Below, piece after piece: positions 53,493 to 64,000 of a stretch of DNA of 64,000 nucleotides. The notes under the pieces were generated by a model. That model saw only the letters and a list, made by a program, of their open reading frames with translations. It made no database searches and was not told where the DNA came from. How positions within the stretch are numbered: the first letter of the stretch is position 1; the number at the start of each line of letters is the position of its first letter. The stretch lies in contig NC_030822.1 of the NCBI RefSeq assembly GCF_001704415.2, positions 49,035,345 through 49,099,344 of the forward strand, given 5' to 3'. The translations under genes and the position numbers were made by a program. The DNA is from Capra hircus (Eukaryota > Chordata > Mammalia > Artiodactyla > Bovidae).

Positions 53493-54389
53493 ATGAGAGA
53501 CTACAATCAGCAACTACACACCAATAAAATGGACAACTTGGAAGAAATGGACACATTCTTAGAAAAGGATAACTTTCCAAAATGGAATCAGGAAGAAACA
53601 GAAAATCTTAACAGACCCATCACAAGCACAGAAATCAAAATTGTAATCAGAAATCTTCCAACAAACAAAAGCCCAGGACCAGATGGCTTCACAGCTGAAT
53701 TCTACCAAAAATTTAGAGAAGAGCTAACACCTATCCTACTCAAACTCTTCCAGAAAATTGCAGAGGAAGGTAAACTTCCAAACTCATTCTATGAGGCCAC
53801 CATCACCCTAATTCCAAAACCGGACAAAGATGCTACAAAAAAAGAAAACTACAGGCCAATATCACTGATGAACATAGATGAAAAAATCTTTAACAAAATT
53901 CTAGCAATCAGAATCCAACAACATATTAAAAAGATCATACATCATGACCAAGTGGGCTTTATCCTAGGGATGCAAGGATTCTTCAATATTTGCAAATCAA
54001 TCAATGTGATACACCACATTAACAATTTGAAAGATAAAAACCATATGATTATCTCAATAGATGCAGAGAAAGCCTTTGACAAAATTCAACATCCATTTGC
54101 GATAAAAACTCTCCAGAAAGCAGGAATAGAAGGAACATACCTCAACATAATAAAAGCCATATATGATAAACCCACAGCAAACATTATTCTCAATGGTGAA
54201 AAATTGAAAACATTTCCCCTAAAGTCAGGAACAAGACAAGGCTGCCCACTCTCACCACTATTATTCAACATAGTTTTGGAAGTTTTAGAAACAGCAATCA
54301 GAGAAGAAAAAGAAATAAAAGGAATCCAGATTGGAAAAGAAGTAAAACTCTCACTGTTTGCAGATGACATAATACATAGAAAACCGTAA
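53493..54389 (+). pseudogene. L1 ORF2 reverse-transcriptase fragment
   Basis: 298 open codons of L1 reverse transcriptase. Visible landmarks are SPGPDGFTAEFYQ near residue 60, ATITLIPKPDKD, the YRPISLMN block, the palm DAEKAFDK, RQGCPLSPLLFN and the catalytic FADD at residues 289-292. A deletion just after FADD (expected MILY-like stretch missing) shifts the frame, so no full ORF2 protein can be made. The palm motifs are intact. Confidence 0.93.
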
Positions 54390-55850
54390 AGACGCCACCA
54401 GACAATTACTAGAGCTAATCAATGAATATAGTAAAGTTGCAGGATATAAAATCAACACACAGAAATCCCTTGCATTCCTATACACTAATAATGAGAAAAC
54501 AGAAAGAGAAATTAAGGAAACAATTCCATTCACCATTGCAATGAAAACAATAAAATACTTAGGAATAAATCTACCTAAAGAAACAAAAGACCTATTTATA
54601 GAAAACTATAAAACACTGATGAAAGAGATCAAAGATGACACAAACAGATGGAGAAATATACCATGTTCATGGATCAGAAGAATCAATATAGTGAAAATGA
54701 GTATACTACCCAAAGCAATCTATAGATTCAATGCAATCCCTACCAACAGTATTTTTCAGAGAACTAGAACAAATAATTTCACAATTTGTATGGAAATACA
54801 AAAAACCTCGAATAGCCAAAGCAGTCTTGAAAAAGAAGAATGCAACTGGAGGAATCAACCTGCCTGACTTCAGGCTATACTACAAAGCCACAGTCATCAA
54901 GACAGTATGGTACTGGCACAAAGACAGAAACATAGATCAATGGAACAAAATAGAAAGCCCAGAGATAAATCCACACACCTATGGACACCTTATCTTTGAC
55001 AAAGGAGGCAAGAATATATAATGGAGAAAAGACAATCTCTTTAACAAGCGGTGCTGGGAAAACTGGTCAACCACTTGTAAAAGAATGAAACTAGAACACT
55101 TTCTAACACCATACACAAAAATAAACTCAAAATGGATCAAAGACTTAAATGTATGACCAGAAACTGTAAAAGTTCTAGAGGAAAACACAGGCAAAACACT
55201 CTTTGACATAAATCATAGCAGGATCTGACAGGAAATAAAAGCAAAAATAAACAAACTAATTAAACTTAAAAGCTTTTGCACAACGAAGGAAACTATAAGC
55301 AAGGTGAAAAGACAGACAGCCTTCAGAATGGGAAAAAATAATAGCAAATGAAGCAACTGACAAATAATTAATCTCAAAAATATATAAGCAACTCCAGCTC
55401 AATTCCAGAAAAATAAGTGACCCAATAAAAAAAAATGGGCCAAAGAACTAAACAGACATTTCTCCAAAGAAGACATACAGATGGCTAATAAACACATGAA
55501 AAGATGCTCAACATCACTCATTATCAGAGAAATGCAAATCAAAACCACAGTGAGGTACCATCTCATGCCAGTCAGAATGGCTGCTATCAAAAAGCCTACA
55601 AACAATCAATGTGGAGAGGGTGTGGAGAAAAAGGAATCCTCTTACACTGTTGGTGGGAATGCAAACTAGTACAGCCACTATGGAGAACAGTGTGGAGATT
55701 CCTTAAAAAACTGGAAATAGAACTGTCATACGACCCAGCTATCCCATTGCTGTGCATACACACCAAGGAAACCAGAATTGAAAGACACGTGTACCCCAAT
55801 GTTCATCGCAGCACTGTTTACAATAGCCAGGACATGGAAGTAACCTAGAT
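54390..55850 (+). pseudogene. L1 ORF2 C-terminal fragments, frameshifted
   Basis: 54541-54760 encodes the TIKYLGINLPKETKDLF segment; 54731-55021 another frame (ELEQIISQFVWKYKKPRIAK, LYYKATVIKTVWYWHKDR). After several stops, the terminal Cys-containing segment (GILLHCWWECKLVQPLW) is at about 55614-55690. Frames change repeatedly, as expected of a decayed copy. Confidence 0.9.
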
Positions 55851-55906
55851 GTCCATCAGCAGATGAATGGATAAGAAAGCTGTGGTACATACACACAGTG
55901 GAATAT

Positions 55907-56626
55907 TCAGTTCAGTTCAGTTGCTCAGCCGTGTCCAACTCTTTGCAACCCCATGAACCACAGCATGCCAGGCCTCCCTGTCCAACACCAACTCCCTGAG
56001 TTCACCCAAACCCATGTCCATTGAGTCGGTGATGCTATCCAACCATCTCATCCTCTGTTGTCCCCTTCTCCTCCTGCCCTCAATCTTTCCCAGCATCAGG
56101 GAATTTTCAACGAGTCAGCTCTTTGCATCAGGTGGCCAAAGTATTGGAGTTTCAGCTTCAGCATCAGTCCTTCCAATGAATATTCAGGACTGATTTCCTT
56201 TAGGATGGACTGGTTGGATCTCCTTGCAGTCTAAGGGACTCTCAAGAGTCTTCTCCAACACCACAGTTCAAAAGCATCCATTCTTCGGTGCTCAGCTTTC
56301 TTTATAGTCTAACTCTCACATCCGTACAGGACCACTGGAAAAACCATGACTTTGACTAGACAGGCCTTTGTTGACAAAGTAATGTCTCTGCTTTCTAATA
56401 TGCTATCTAGGTTGGTCATAACTTTCCTTCCAAGGAGCAAGCATCTTTTAATTTCATGGCTGCAGTCACCATCTGCAGTGATTTTGGAGCCCAGAAAAAT
56501 AAAGTCAGCCACTGTTTCCACTGTTTCCCCATCTATTTGCCATGAAGTGATGGGACCAGATGTCATGATCTTAGTTTTCTGAATGTTGGGCTTTAAGCCA
56601 ACTTTTTCACTCTCCTTTTTATTACT
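55907..56626 (-). mobile_element. BovB LINE 3' region inside L1
   Basis: Reverse copy of about 720 bases from TCAGTTCAGTTCAGTTGCTC to TGATCTTAGTTTTCTGAATG and CACTCTCC. It interrupts the L1 3'-UTR between GTGGAATATT and TTATTACTCAGC. The minus-strand frame at 56309-56566 is the C-terminal part of the BovB/RTE ORF (DFIFLGSKITADGDCSHEIK), so this copy retains coding similarity but is 5'-truncated. Confidence 0.93.
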
Positions 56627-57130
56627 CAGCTATTAAAAAGAGTGCATTTGAATCAGTTCTAATGAGGTGGATGAAACTGGAGCCTATTATACAGAGCAAA
56701 GTAAGTCAGAAAGAAAAACACCAATACAGTATATTAACACATATATATGGAATTCAGAAAGACAGTAACGATGACCCTATATGTGAGACAGCAAAAGAGA
56801 CACAGATGTAAAGAACAGACTTTTGGACTCTGTGGGAGAAGGCGAGGGTGGAATGATCTGAGAGAATAGCATTGAAACATGTATATTATCGTATGTGAAA
56901 TAAATCACCAGTCCAGGTTTGATGCATGAGACAGGGTGCTCAGGGCTGGTGCACTGGGATGACCCTGAGGGATGTGGTGGGGAGGGAGGTGGGAAGGAGG
57001 GTCAGGATGGGGAACACATGTACACCCATGGCTGATTCATGTGAATGTATGGCAAAAACCACCACAGTACTGTAAAGTAATTGGCCTCCAATTAAAATAA
57101 ATTAAAAAAAAAAAGAAGTTGCCACTTCAT

Positions 57131-57539
57131 CCTAGCAAGTGAAAAGCTGAACAGACTGAAAAATCAATAACATTTCTAGGATCTGAAAACAGCATGAGGA
57201 CACAAGGCAAACTGCAGCCTGGAGAGACAGTCAAATGAATACAGGAAGTCCCAGCTTCCCCGAACAGACTCACAAATGGAAATCACCTGGAGGCCAGCAC
57301 AGGCATAGGAAAACAAGCACTCTAATTGGCAAATTGCTGGAGGCTCTGCGTGTACCAGTCTGAGAATTAAAAACTCTAGGAAAACCCAGTCACAGGGGGA
57401 CCTTCGCAATATTGTAAGTTTACCTCCAGGAGCTTGACCGTGTTCTCACAGTAAATTTTGGAGAAAAATCCCCTAGTGCTTCGGGCTGGGGGAGAGGAGA
57501 AGGAACCATTTAAAATAAGCCAGAGCATTCTACTCTTCT
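57131..57539. repeat. Unnamed ruminant dispersed repeat, probable
   Basis: AAGCTGAACAGACTGAAAAA, GCAAACTGCAGCCTGGAGAG and GTAAGTTTACCTCCAGGAGC look familiar from bovid interspersed repeats, and the sequence is continuous with the pre-insertion site at 53127. I cannot name the family; possibly ERV-derived. Confidence 0.35.
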
Positions 57540-58012
57540 GAGTGCTAAAGAATTGATGCTTTTGAACTGTAGTGTGGAGAGGACTCTTGAGAGTCCCTTG
57601 GAGAGCAAGGAGATCAAACTAGTCAATCCTAAAAGAAATCAACCCTGAATATTCACTGGAAGGACTGATGCTGAAACTGAAGCTTCAATACTTTGGCTAA
57701 CTGATGTGGAGAGCCGACACGGTAGAAAAGATCCTGATGCTAGGAAAGGTTGAAGGCGGGAGGAGAAGAGGGCAACAGAGGATGAGATGGTTGGATGCTG
57801 CTGCTAAGTTACTTCAGACGTGTCTGACTCTGTGCGACCCCATAGACGGCAGCCCACCAGGCTCCGCCATCCCTGGGATTCTCCAGGCAAGAGCATCACG
57901 GAATCAATGGACACTAGTTTGAACAATGAGATGGTGAAGGACAGGGAAGCCTGGCGTGCTGCAGTCCACAGGGTAGAAGAGAGTCAGATGTGACTTCACA
58001 TCTGAACACCAA
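57540..58012 (+). repeat. BovB LINE 3' end split by Bov-A
   Basis: TGCTAAAGAATTGATGCTTT, CCTGAATATTCACTGGAAGG, GATGAGATGGTTGGATG | GCATCACGGAATCAATGGAC (broken by the SINE) and CTGGCGTGCTGCAGTCCACA. Confidence 0.93.
57797..57890 (-). repeat. Bov-A fragment in BovB
   Basis: CTGCTGCTAAGTTACTTCAG to GGGATTCTCCAGGCAAGA in reverse; about 94 bases. Confidence 0.88.
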
Positions 58013-58424
58013 TGCTACTCTTGCCCTCAGGCGAAACTAGTTAACAAGAGCTTAACCTTCAGGGTATCCTTAGAGCCTAACTGACCTGGGGAGGAAACAC
58101 CCAACACTAGCTCACTTCACCATCCTCTAGCTCTTAACAGGGGAAAAGGAAAACCTGAGAAAGTCATGTGAAGCTCACAGTCCAGAGGCATGGGCTCACT
58201 AAAACACTGAGACTTTGTCACAGGACTGTAGGAAGTTTCCCTTCAATCCATTCCTCACCACCGCATTACTAAAGGCCTTTTACACAGTACATTAGGACAA
58301 CTATTAAGAACAAAACACAACACATTAAAAAAATGCACCAGTTGTAAGTTGAGAATTGTATTTTATTTGGCAGATACAACTGAGGACTCTGTTTAGCCTC
58401 CAGAATATTGTGTATCTGGAGTCA
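58013..58424. other. Unclassified, possibly ERV-derived flank
   Basis: Includes AAGTTGAGAATTGTATTTTA at about 58349, similar to the repeat at 46.6 kb. No coding feature. Confidence 0.35.
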
Positions 58425-58945
58425 TATGATATGACCTTTCAGACTGACTCTTTCACTTAGCTATTCACATTTCAGTTTTTTCCCAGTCTTCTCATGGCTT
58501 GATAGCTCATTTCTAGCACTGAATTTCAGTATCCATTCACCTATTGAAGGACATCTCAGTTGCTTCCCATTTTTGGCAATGATGAATAAAGTTGCTATAA
58601 ACACCTGTGTGCAGGTTTTTGTGTGAACGTAAGTTTTCAACTCCCTGGGGTAAATATTTAGAGTGAGGTTGTTGGGTCACATGGTAAGACTACGGTTAGT
58701 TTTCTAAGAAGACACTGTCTTCCAAGTGGATGTATCATTCTGCATTCCCACCAGTAATGAATGAGAGTCCTGTTGCTCCACCTGTTAGTATTTTCATTGG
58801 AATAGCATTAAATTTATAGATTAATTTAGGCATGCTTGATCTTTTCATTGCCTTTAGTGATTATTCAAGAATAAAATAGATCTTTTAATTTATGTAATCT
58901 TCATTTACATCCTCAAATAGCATTTTAAAGTTTTCTCTGCATACG
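58425..58945 (-). mobile_element. Old L1 3' region, antisense
   Basis: TTCTCATGGCTTGATAGCTC, TGAATAAAGTTGCTATAAAC, GTTGTTGGGTCACATGGTAA, CTGCATTCCCACCAGTAATG. Confidence 0.85.
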
Positions 58946-59112
58946 CTAGGAGACAATTCTCCAAGGGCCTGTCATGTTTCTCTGTGTCTTGGTTTCTGCC
59001 TTTGTTCCAAACTATCTTTATAAGGATGTTGCACAGCAAACAGCCTTAAAAGATAATGTCTTCCTTTGAGCAAAGGGCAGGCATGATCAATGTCTACTAT
59101 AAAAGATTCAGG

Positions 59113-59327
59113 GGGCTTCCCAGGTGGCTCAGTGGTAAAGAATCTGCCTGCCAGTGCAGGAGACGCAAGAGACATGGGTTCGATCCCTGGGTCAGGAAGA
59201 TCCTCTGGAGGAGGAAATGGCACCCCACTTCAGTATTCTTGCCTGGGAAATCCCATGGATAAAGGAGCCTGGTGGGCTCTAGTCCATGGTGTTGCAAAGA
59301 GTTAGATATGACTAAGCATACACAGTG
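59113..59327 (+). repeat. Bov-tA SINE
   Basis: GGGCTTCCCAGGTGGCTCAG to GTTAGATATGACTAAGCATA. Confidence 0.94.
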
Positions 59328-59554
59328 CTTTTAAAATGGGAAGCTCTTTGATAACATTTTCCATTTTCTCCATTATCTTTTAAGGCACTTGCACCCTGTG
59401 CCATATTCATTGGCGCTTGGTTATATTATCCTGTGCTAGTCTAAATGTTTTACACATAGCACTCAGTTTCTCTAGTTAGACTGTAATGATGCCAATACCT
59501 CTAGTATTGGGCACTTTCTACTTCGTTAGTCCCAACTTAGAAATTTTTTTTCCT
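59328..59554. other. Unclassified A+T-rich gap
   Basis: No feature recognised between the Bov-tA and the antisense L1. Confidence 0.35.
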
Positions 59555-59812
59555 TTTCTTTTAACTTTTTATTTAATATTGGTGCATAGCCAATTAACAA
59601 TGTTGTGACAGTTTTAGGTGTAGAGCAACGTGACTCAGCCATATATTTACATGTATCCATTCTCCCCCAAACTCCCCTCCCATCCAGGCTGCCACACAAC
59701 ATTGACCAGAGTTCCCCATGCTAGACAGTAGGTCCTTGTTGGTTATCCATTTTAAATATAGCAGAGTGTACATGTTCATCCCAAACTCCTAACTATCTCT
59801 TCCCCCACTAAC
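59555..59812 (-). mobile_element. L1 3' end, antisense
   Basis: CAATTAACAATGTTGTGACA, TTCCCCATGCTAGACAGTAG, GTCCTTGTTGGTTATCCATT. Confidence 0.88.
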
Positions 59813-60339
59813 TTCTAAGTTGACTGAATTCACTCCTTGAATATACCTAACAAACCACTACTTTCAGTTTATCAGTGGGTAAGTCCGAAGTCCATAAATT
59901 TTAATGAGTCTTTTGTGAGGACTGAGCTTGATGATCAATTATATTTCATAAACTCAGGCTTCAACAGGGGACCAGATTGCTTCACTGCAGAGTATCTGGG
60001 AACCTCAGACACACAGGGCGTCTCGGAGAGGAAGATGCAGTCTGCACACGTGTTTTCCACATTTATTTGGCCATACAACTTTGCTCTGGCCTCTGCCAAG
60101 AGTGACTCATATGTTCTGCAGCAGTACTACTCAGAGAGTAGTTTGTGAAACATCTTAGAAATTTTATTTTTCAAGTAATTCTTTTTTATTGTATGCTACA
60201 AAAATATCAGTCTGTCATTTAAGTTGGAAATAAAAGACAAACTGTCACTCCCCAGTTTGAGGAACATTGTTCTATAGCACATTTAGTGGTATGCTGCTTG
60301 TGTATGGCACACATGGTTGGTAGCTCTTTCGAGTCCTTT
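59813..60339. other. Unclassified flank sequence
   Basis: A 103-codon plus-strand frame (59837-60148) shows no domain and no splice or start context that I would trust. Confidence 0.4.
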
Positions 60340-60459
60340 GTGTTAGCTGCTCAGTTGTGTCCAGCTCTTCGCGACCCATGGACTGTAGTCCGCCAGGCTC
60401 CTCTGTCAGTGGGATTTCCCAGTCAAAAATACTGGAGTGGGTTTCCATTTCCTTCTCCA
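60340..60459 (-). repeat. Bov-A SINE
   Basis: GTTAGCTGCTCAGTTGTGTC to GGGTTTCCATTTCCTTCTCC. Confidence 0.92.
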
Positions 60460-60913
60460 TCTGAGTGCTTTACTGCAACTTAAATTCCTTCATTGCAACT
60501 TAAAAGTGTGGGAGAGTTAACTCCCTATGGAGTGAACTTGGGATCAACAAGGAGACAGACCGGAGGTTGGGGTTGCGGGGAGGGAGGGCAAGGCAGGTCA
60601 TTTCCCCCTCCCCATCTTCTCTACACAGAATTTCTGGAGACACTCCAAGTGCCAAATGGACACATCTGCAAAGATCTGCTTTGTCTCACTGTGGCTTGTC
60701 ATGAACAGTAGCCAGAATGCTAGCGCTACCATGAATCTTTCCTTGTCTCATTTTTCCTGCCCTAGATTTGTATCTCACAAATTATCAAGCTCTTTTTTCT
60801 AGAGAACAATAACTAAACACAACTACAGGGATAATACAGTCTCTAAGCAGCTTTCACAGTGATTTTTCCATATGTAAGGGTAACCATACAGATATCAGAA
60901 TATGTATCTATTT
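60460..60913. other. Unclassified flank sequence
   Basis: No feature recognised. Confidence 0.4.
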
Positions 60914-61128
60914 TGGGCTTACCGGGAGGCGCAGCAGTAAATAATCCACCTGGCAGTGCAGGTGATGCAAGAAACCTGGGTTTGATCCCTCGGTTGAGAA
61001 GATCCCCTGGAGGAGGAAATGGAAACCCCCTCCAGTATTTTCGCCTGGAAAATTCTATGGACAGAGGACCTTGGCAGGCTACAGTCCATGGGGTCGCATA
61101 GAGTTAGACACAACTGAGTATGCACGCA
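60914..61128 (+). repeat. Bov-tA SINE
   Basis: TGGGCTTACCGGGAGGCGCA to GACACAACTGAGTATGCACG. Confidence 0.93.
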
Positions 61129-61135
61129 TGATCAC

Positions 61136-61188
61136 AGTCTATCTATATCTATTTATCTCTAGATCTATCTACCTACCTACTCATCTTT
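61136..61188. repeat. Imperfect (TCTA/CTAC)n microsatellite
   Basis: GTCTATCTATATCTATTTAT, then GATCTATCTACCTACCTACT, directly after a Bov-tA tail, a common place for microsatellites to arise. Confidence 0.85.
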
Positions 61189-61620
61189 AGAATGTACAAG
61201 TCTAAGTTCCAGGCACCATAGCAGAATTTTTGAAGATCCCTGACTCTCATGCATTCACTGATCATGTTTTGATGGCCTACAACATGCTGCGTTCGATAGG
61301 AACTGGGAGATGATGCTGAGCAAAATCTGACTGTGTGACTGAGGAGACCACGGTGGAGTGGAGGACACAGGCAGGCACGAAGCAGAAACCCTGCAGTGAA
61401 GGGAGTGGGGTAGAAGTGCACACGGATATCATGGGGCATTTGAGGCTGGTCCCAAACCCGAAGGATGGGACGATGACCACAGGGAGGCTCTGCAGAGCTG
61501 CGTGGAGAATGAGTTCACATCAGGTGCGTGGGGGTAGGGCTGCAATGCAGGATAGCAGCAGAGCACTTATGTTCAAAACACAGAAGTGGCCCAGGGACTG
61601 ACATGTTCAATCAGGGACCT
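61189..61620. other. Unclassified flank sequence
   Basis: No feature recognised. Confidence 0.4.
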
Positions 61621-61631
61621 CAGAGTTGTTT

Positions 61632-61927
61632 TTTTTTTTAATTAAATTTAATTTATTTTTGGCTGCACTGAGTCTTTGTTGCTGCACATGGGCTTTTTCT
61701 AGTTGCAGCAAGCAGGGCCCACTCTCTAGTTGTGGTGCACCGGCTTCTCGTCGTGGTGGCTTCTCTTGCTGCGGAGCGCAGGCTCTAGGTGTGTCGGTTT
61801 CAGTAGCTGTGGTTCATGGGCTTAGTTGCCCCAAGGCATGCAGAATCTTTCCGGACCAGGGATTGAACCCGTGTGCCCTCTTTATTGGCAGGTAGCTTCT
61901 CAGCTGCTGGACCACCAGGGACGTCCC
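61632..61927 (-). repeat. Long CHR-type SINE with 11-bp TSD
   Basis: T/A-rich tail, TTTTTGGCTGCACTGAGTCT, GTGGCTTCTCTTGCTGCGGA, GACCAGGGATTGAACCCGTG, GGACCACCAGGGACGTCC. Perfect CAGAGTTGTTT at 61621-61631 and 61928-61938. Confidence 0.95.
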
Positions 61928-61938
61928 CAGAGTTGTTT

Positions 61939-62489
61939 GGTGAGACTGGAGCTTACAGCCCAACACCGCCCAGATCAAGAAGAGCCCTGAGAGCCTGCTG
62001 CAGGGACTTGCATTTCATCCTGAAGGCAGCAGGGGAGAGCTGATGGATGTTAGGAGGAGAAATGGTGTCATAGTCTTAAAATCTGTTTGCAAAGTTGTGC
62101 TGTGACTTTGGAAAATTAATACTCTGTTCAGTAGACCCCTGGGATGTCGGGTGGTGAGCCGAGGTTCAAGAAAAGACTACAACAGTAATTAAAGTAAAGA
62201 AATTTATTGCTCACAGGTTTGAAAGAAGGTACACATCCCTCCTGGAGGGGCCATACAGGGAGGTCAAGGCTGGGTGCAGGCAGATAGAGTGGCAGGGCCT
62301 GGGGCTTTGTGGTTTCCCAGCTATGGCTGGATGGGTCAATTCAACACCCAAAGTATGAGGTTTGGGTGAGCTCTGGGGGGCACATAGGGGAAAGCCCTAG
62401 GAGGTGGGGGAGACTGTGGCTCATGAGGGCTGCTTGGGAAGTCGTATTAGGAACTTATGTTTGCTCATGGCCCTGCAGGCTGTTCTGTC
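61939..62489. other. Unclassified, with possible LTR-like part
   Basis: 62160-62480 (AAGTAAAGAAATTTATTGCT, CTGGAGGGGCCATACAGGGA) resembles an LTR in reverse but I cannot place it. The rest is unclassified. Confidence 0.35.
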
Positions 62490-62688
62490 ACCAAAATTTT
62501 TGGCACCAGGGACCAGTTTCGTGGAAGGCAATTTTTCCATGGACTGGGCTGGGCAAGGGTCGGGGGGATGGTTTGGGGATGATTCAAGCTCATCATATTT
62601 ATGTGCACTTTATATCTATTATTATTGCATCAGCTTCACCTCAGATCATCAGGCATTAGATCCTGGAGGTTGGAGACCTCTGACCTAG
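62490..62688 (+). mobile_element. MER1-type (hAT-Charlie) DNA transposon relic
   Basis: TTTTTGGCACCAGGGACCAG, CAATTTTTCCATGGACTGGG, CAGATCATCAGGCATTAGAT, GAGGTTGGAGACCTCTGACC. A second MER1 copy besides 21.75 kb. Confidence 0.88.
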
Positions 62689-63212
62689 GGCATGAGTTTA
62701 TGAGGGGCCAATGTCAGTTTAAGGCCCTAGAGGATGCTTGGCCAAATAAAATGGATGTCAAGGCAGCAAATAATTCTCTAAACTCTTGACAAGACGCTAT
62801 TTCTTTCAAAAGAGAAAGTCGAATTCAACTCCTCTTGAAAGTGATTCAGGCTAAGTAACTCACTTCCATTGAATAGAAAGTGGTGGGAATGACACTGAAT
62901 GATTTCTGAGGCCAGGCAAGAACAGACTGTAAACCTTCCAACTGGCTCTCCCGCAGGGCTCATGACCCTGGAGCACTGGGTGACAATGTAAGAAGTCTGG
63001 CTGCCTTGCACATGCTACGCTGGAGGGACCATGAGTACAGATCATATTAAAATAGAGGCTCCCTGCCCAGGGAGCCTCCAGATTTTGAGTCCTCCCAGGC
63101 TAGGTACCAGTCATGGGGGTGAGTAAGGCTACAGGTGACCCCAGTCCCAGTTACTATCTGACAGCCACCACGGAGATACCCTGAGTGAGAACCACTGCAA
63201 TTTTTGTTGTTA
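62689..63212. other. Unclassified flank sequence
   Basis: A short palindrome GAGGCTCCCTGCCCAGGGAGCCTC at 63054-63077 (10-bp arms, 4-bp loop). No gene recognised. Confidence 0.5.
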
Positions 63213-63838
63213 TTGTTGTTCAGCTGCTAAGTTGTGTCTGACTCTTTTGGACCCCATGAATTGCAGCACGCCAGTCTTCCCTGTCCTTCACCATCTCCCG
63301 GAGTTTGCTCAAATTCATGTCCATTGAACTGGTGATGTCATCTAACCATCTCATTCTCTGTCGCCCTCTTCTCCTCCTGCCGTCAACCTTTCCCAGCATC
63401 AGGGTCTTTTCCAATGAGTCAGCTTTTTGAATCAGGTGGCCAAAGTATTGGAACTTCAGCTTCAGCATCAGTCCTTCCAATGAATATTCAGGGCTGATTT
63501 CCTTTAAGATTGACTGGTTTGATCTTGCAGTCCAAGGGTCTCTCAAGAGTCTTCTTTAGCACCACAATTTGAATGCATTAATTCTTTGGTGCTTAACCTT
63601 CTTCATGGTCCAACTCTCACATACATACATAACTACTGGAAAAACCATAGCTTTGACTCTAATGGCCTTTGTCGGCAAAGTAATGTCTGCTTTTTATACA
63701 CCGTCTAGCTTAGTCATAGCTTTCCTCACAAGACCATCTTTTATTTTATGGCTGCAGTCACTGTCCCTAGTGATTTTGGAGCCCAAGAAAACAAAATCTG
63801 TCACTGCTTGTCCTTTTCCCCCTTCTATTTGCCATTGC
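63213..63838 (-). mobile_element. BovB LINE 3' region, older type
   Basis: GTTCAGCTGCTAAGTTGTGT, CATCTCATTCTCTGTCGCCC, GATCTTGCAGTCCAAGGGTC, GACTCTAATGGCCTTTGTCG and GCTTGTCCTTTTCCCC. It reaches the RTE ORF 3' part; frame broken. Confidence 0.93.
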
Positions 63839-64000
63839 AGCTAAGCCCAGTCAAATTCTAGGACCAGTCAAATAATAATCATGCATCACTGCTGTTGTTT
63901 GCAGCCATCCTTTTAGGTTGTTTACCCCATGGGAACAGATAACTAATATGGTTGGCATGGCAGGACATGGCGGAAGTGCACTCTGGATGCAGGGTAAAGA
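63839..64000. other. Unclassified end of window
   Basis: No feature recognised in the last 160 bases. Confidence 0.4.

Larger units (their letters stand above)
53144..57113 (+). mobile_element. 5'-truncated L1 with 17-bp TSD, ORF2 broken
   Basis: Flanked by perfect AGAAGTTGCCACTTCAT at 53127-53143 and 57114-57130, which fixes both ends. It begins inside ORF2 and lacks the 5' UTR, ORF1 and endonuclease part. It ends with a ruminant L1 3'-UTR (GTACTGTAAAGTAATTGGCC) and an A-rich tail. ORF2 pieces lie in several frames with stops, so it is dead. A BovB tail splits its 3'-UTR. Confidence 0.95.

Noticed and set aside
59837..60148. 103-codon plus-strand frame
   Set aside because: No similarity I recognise, no splice context, and bordered by L1 and SINE.

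Overview
The window is nuclear DNA from a bovid ruminant (cattle, sheep, goat or a close relative; I cannot tell which). The evidence is its repeats. There are dozens of Bov-tA/Bov-A SINEs, BovB (RTE) LINE tails, tRNA-derived CHR-type SINEs shared by cetaceans and ruminants, L1 copies with ruminant-style 3' ends, and older mammalian MIR, L2, MLT1/MaLR, MER1, MER2 and Tigger remnants. Family names come from recognising consensus words by eye, not from a masking run. Most boundaries are good to about 5-20 bases; those fixed by target-site duplications (TSDs) are exact.

The only host protein-coding sequence I can support is the first coding exon of UBASH3B (TULA-2/Sts-1) on the minus strand at 3799-3959. 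It lies in a CpG island (about 3230-4410) that holds the presumed promoter and 5' UTR. Positions 1-3798 are therefore the start of UBASH3B intron 1, and everything above about 4.4 kb is 5' flank. An upstream reading frame ends two bases before the UBASH3B AUG.

From 4.4 to 64 kb I see no other exon, tRNA gene, snRNA or CRISPR. The region is a mosaic of repeats separated by short unclassified stretches. Main blocks: a 44-bp-arm inverted repeat at 5.2 kb with a further copy of one arm at 5.93 kb; a Tigger relic at 6.8-7.3 kb; nested SINEs at 7.7-11.6 kb; L1 tails at 10-10.8 and 13.4-14.7 kb; MIR/L2/MaLR relics at 15-20 kb; a relatively repeat-poor block at 23.9-24.9 kb; an L1 tail with two SINEs at 26.3-27.3 kb; a solo retroviral-type LTR at 29.7-30.2 kb; a MaLR LTR, dimeric SINE and BovB series at 32-33.2 kb; MER2 at 38.8-39.4 kb; a repeat-poor block at 39.4-40.9 kb; an LTR-rich block at 45.5-48.3 kb; another LTR at 51.2-51.7 kb; a 5'-truncated L1 with a perfect 17-bp TSD at 53.1-57.1 kb, itself split by a BovB tail; and L1, SINE, MER1 and BovB pieces to the end.

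I found no evidence for a new gene system. The most unusual local structures are the 5.2 kb hairpin and its third copy, the upstream reading frame abutting the UBASH3B start, a recurrent dimeric Bov-tA architecture, and a double SINE sharing one TSD.
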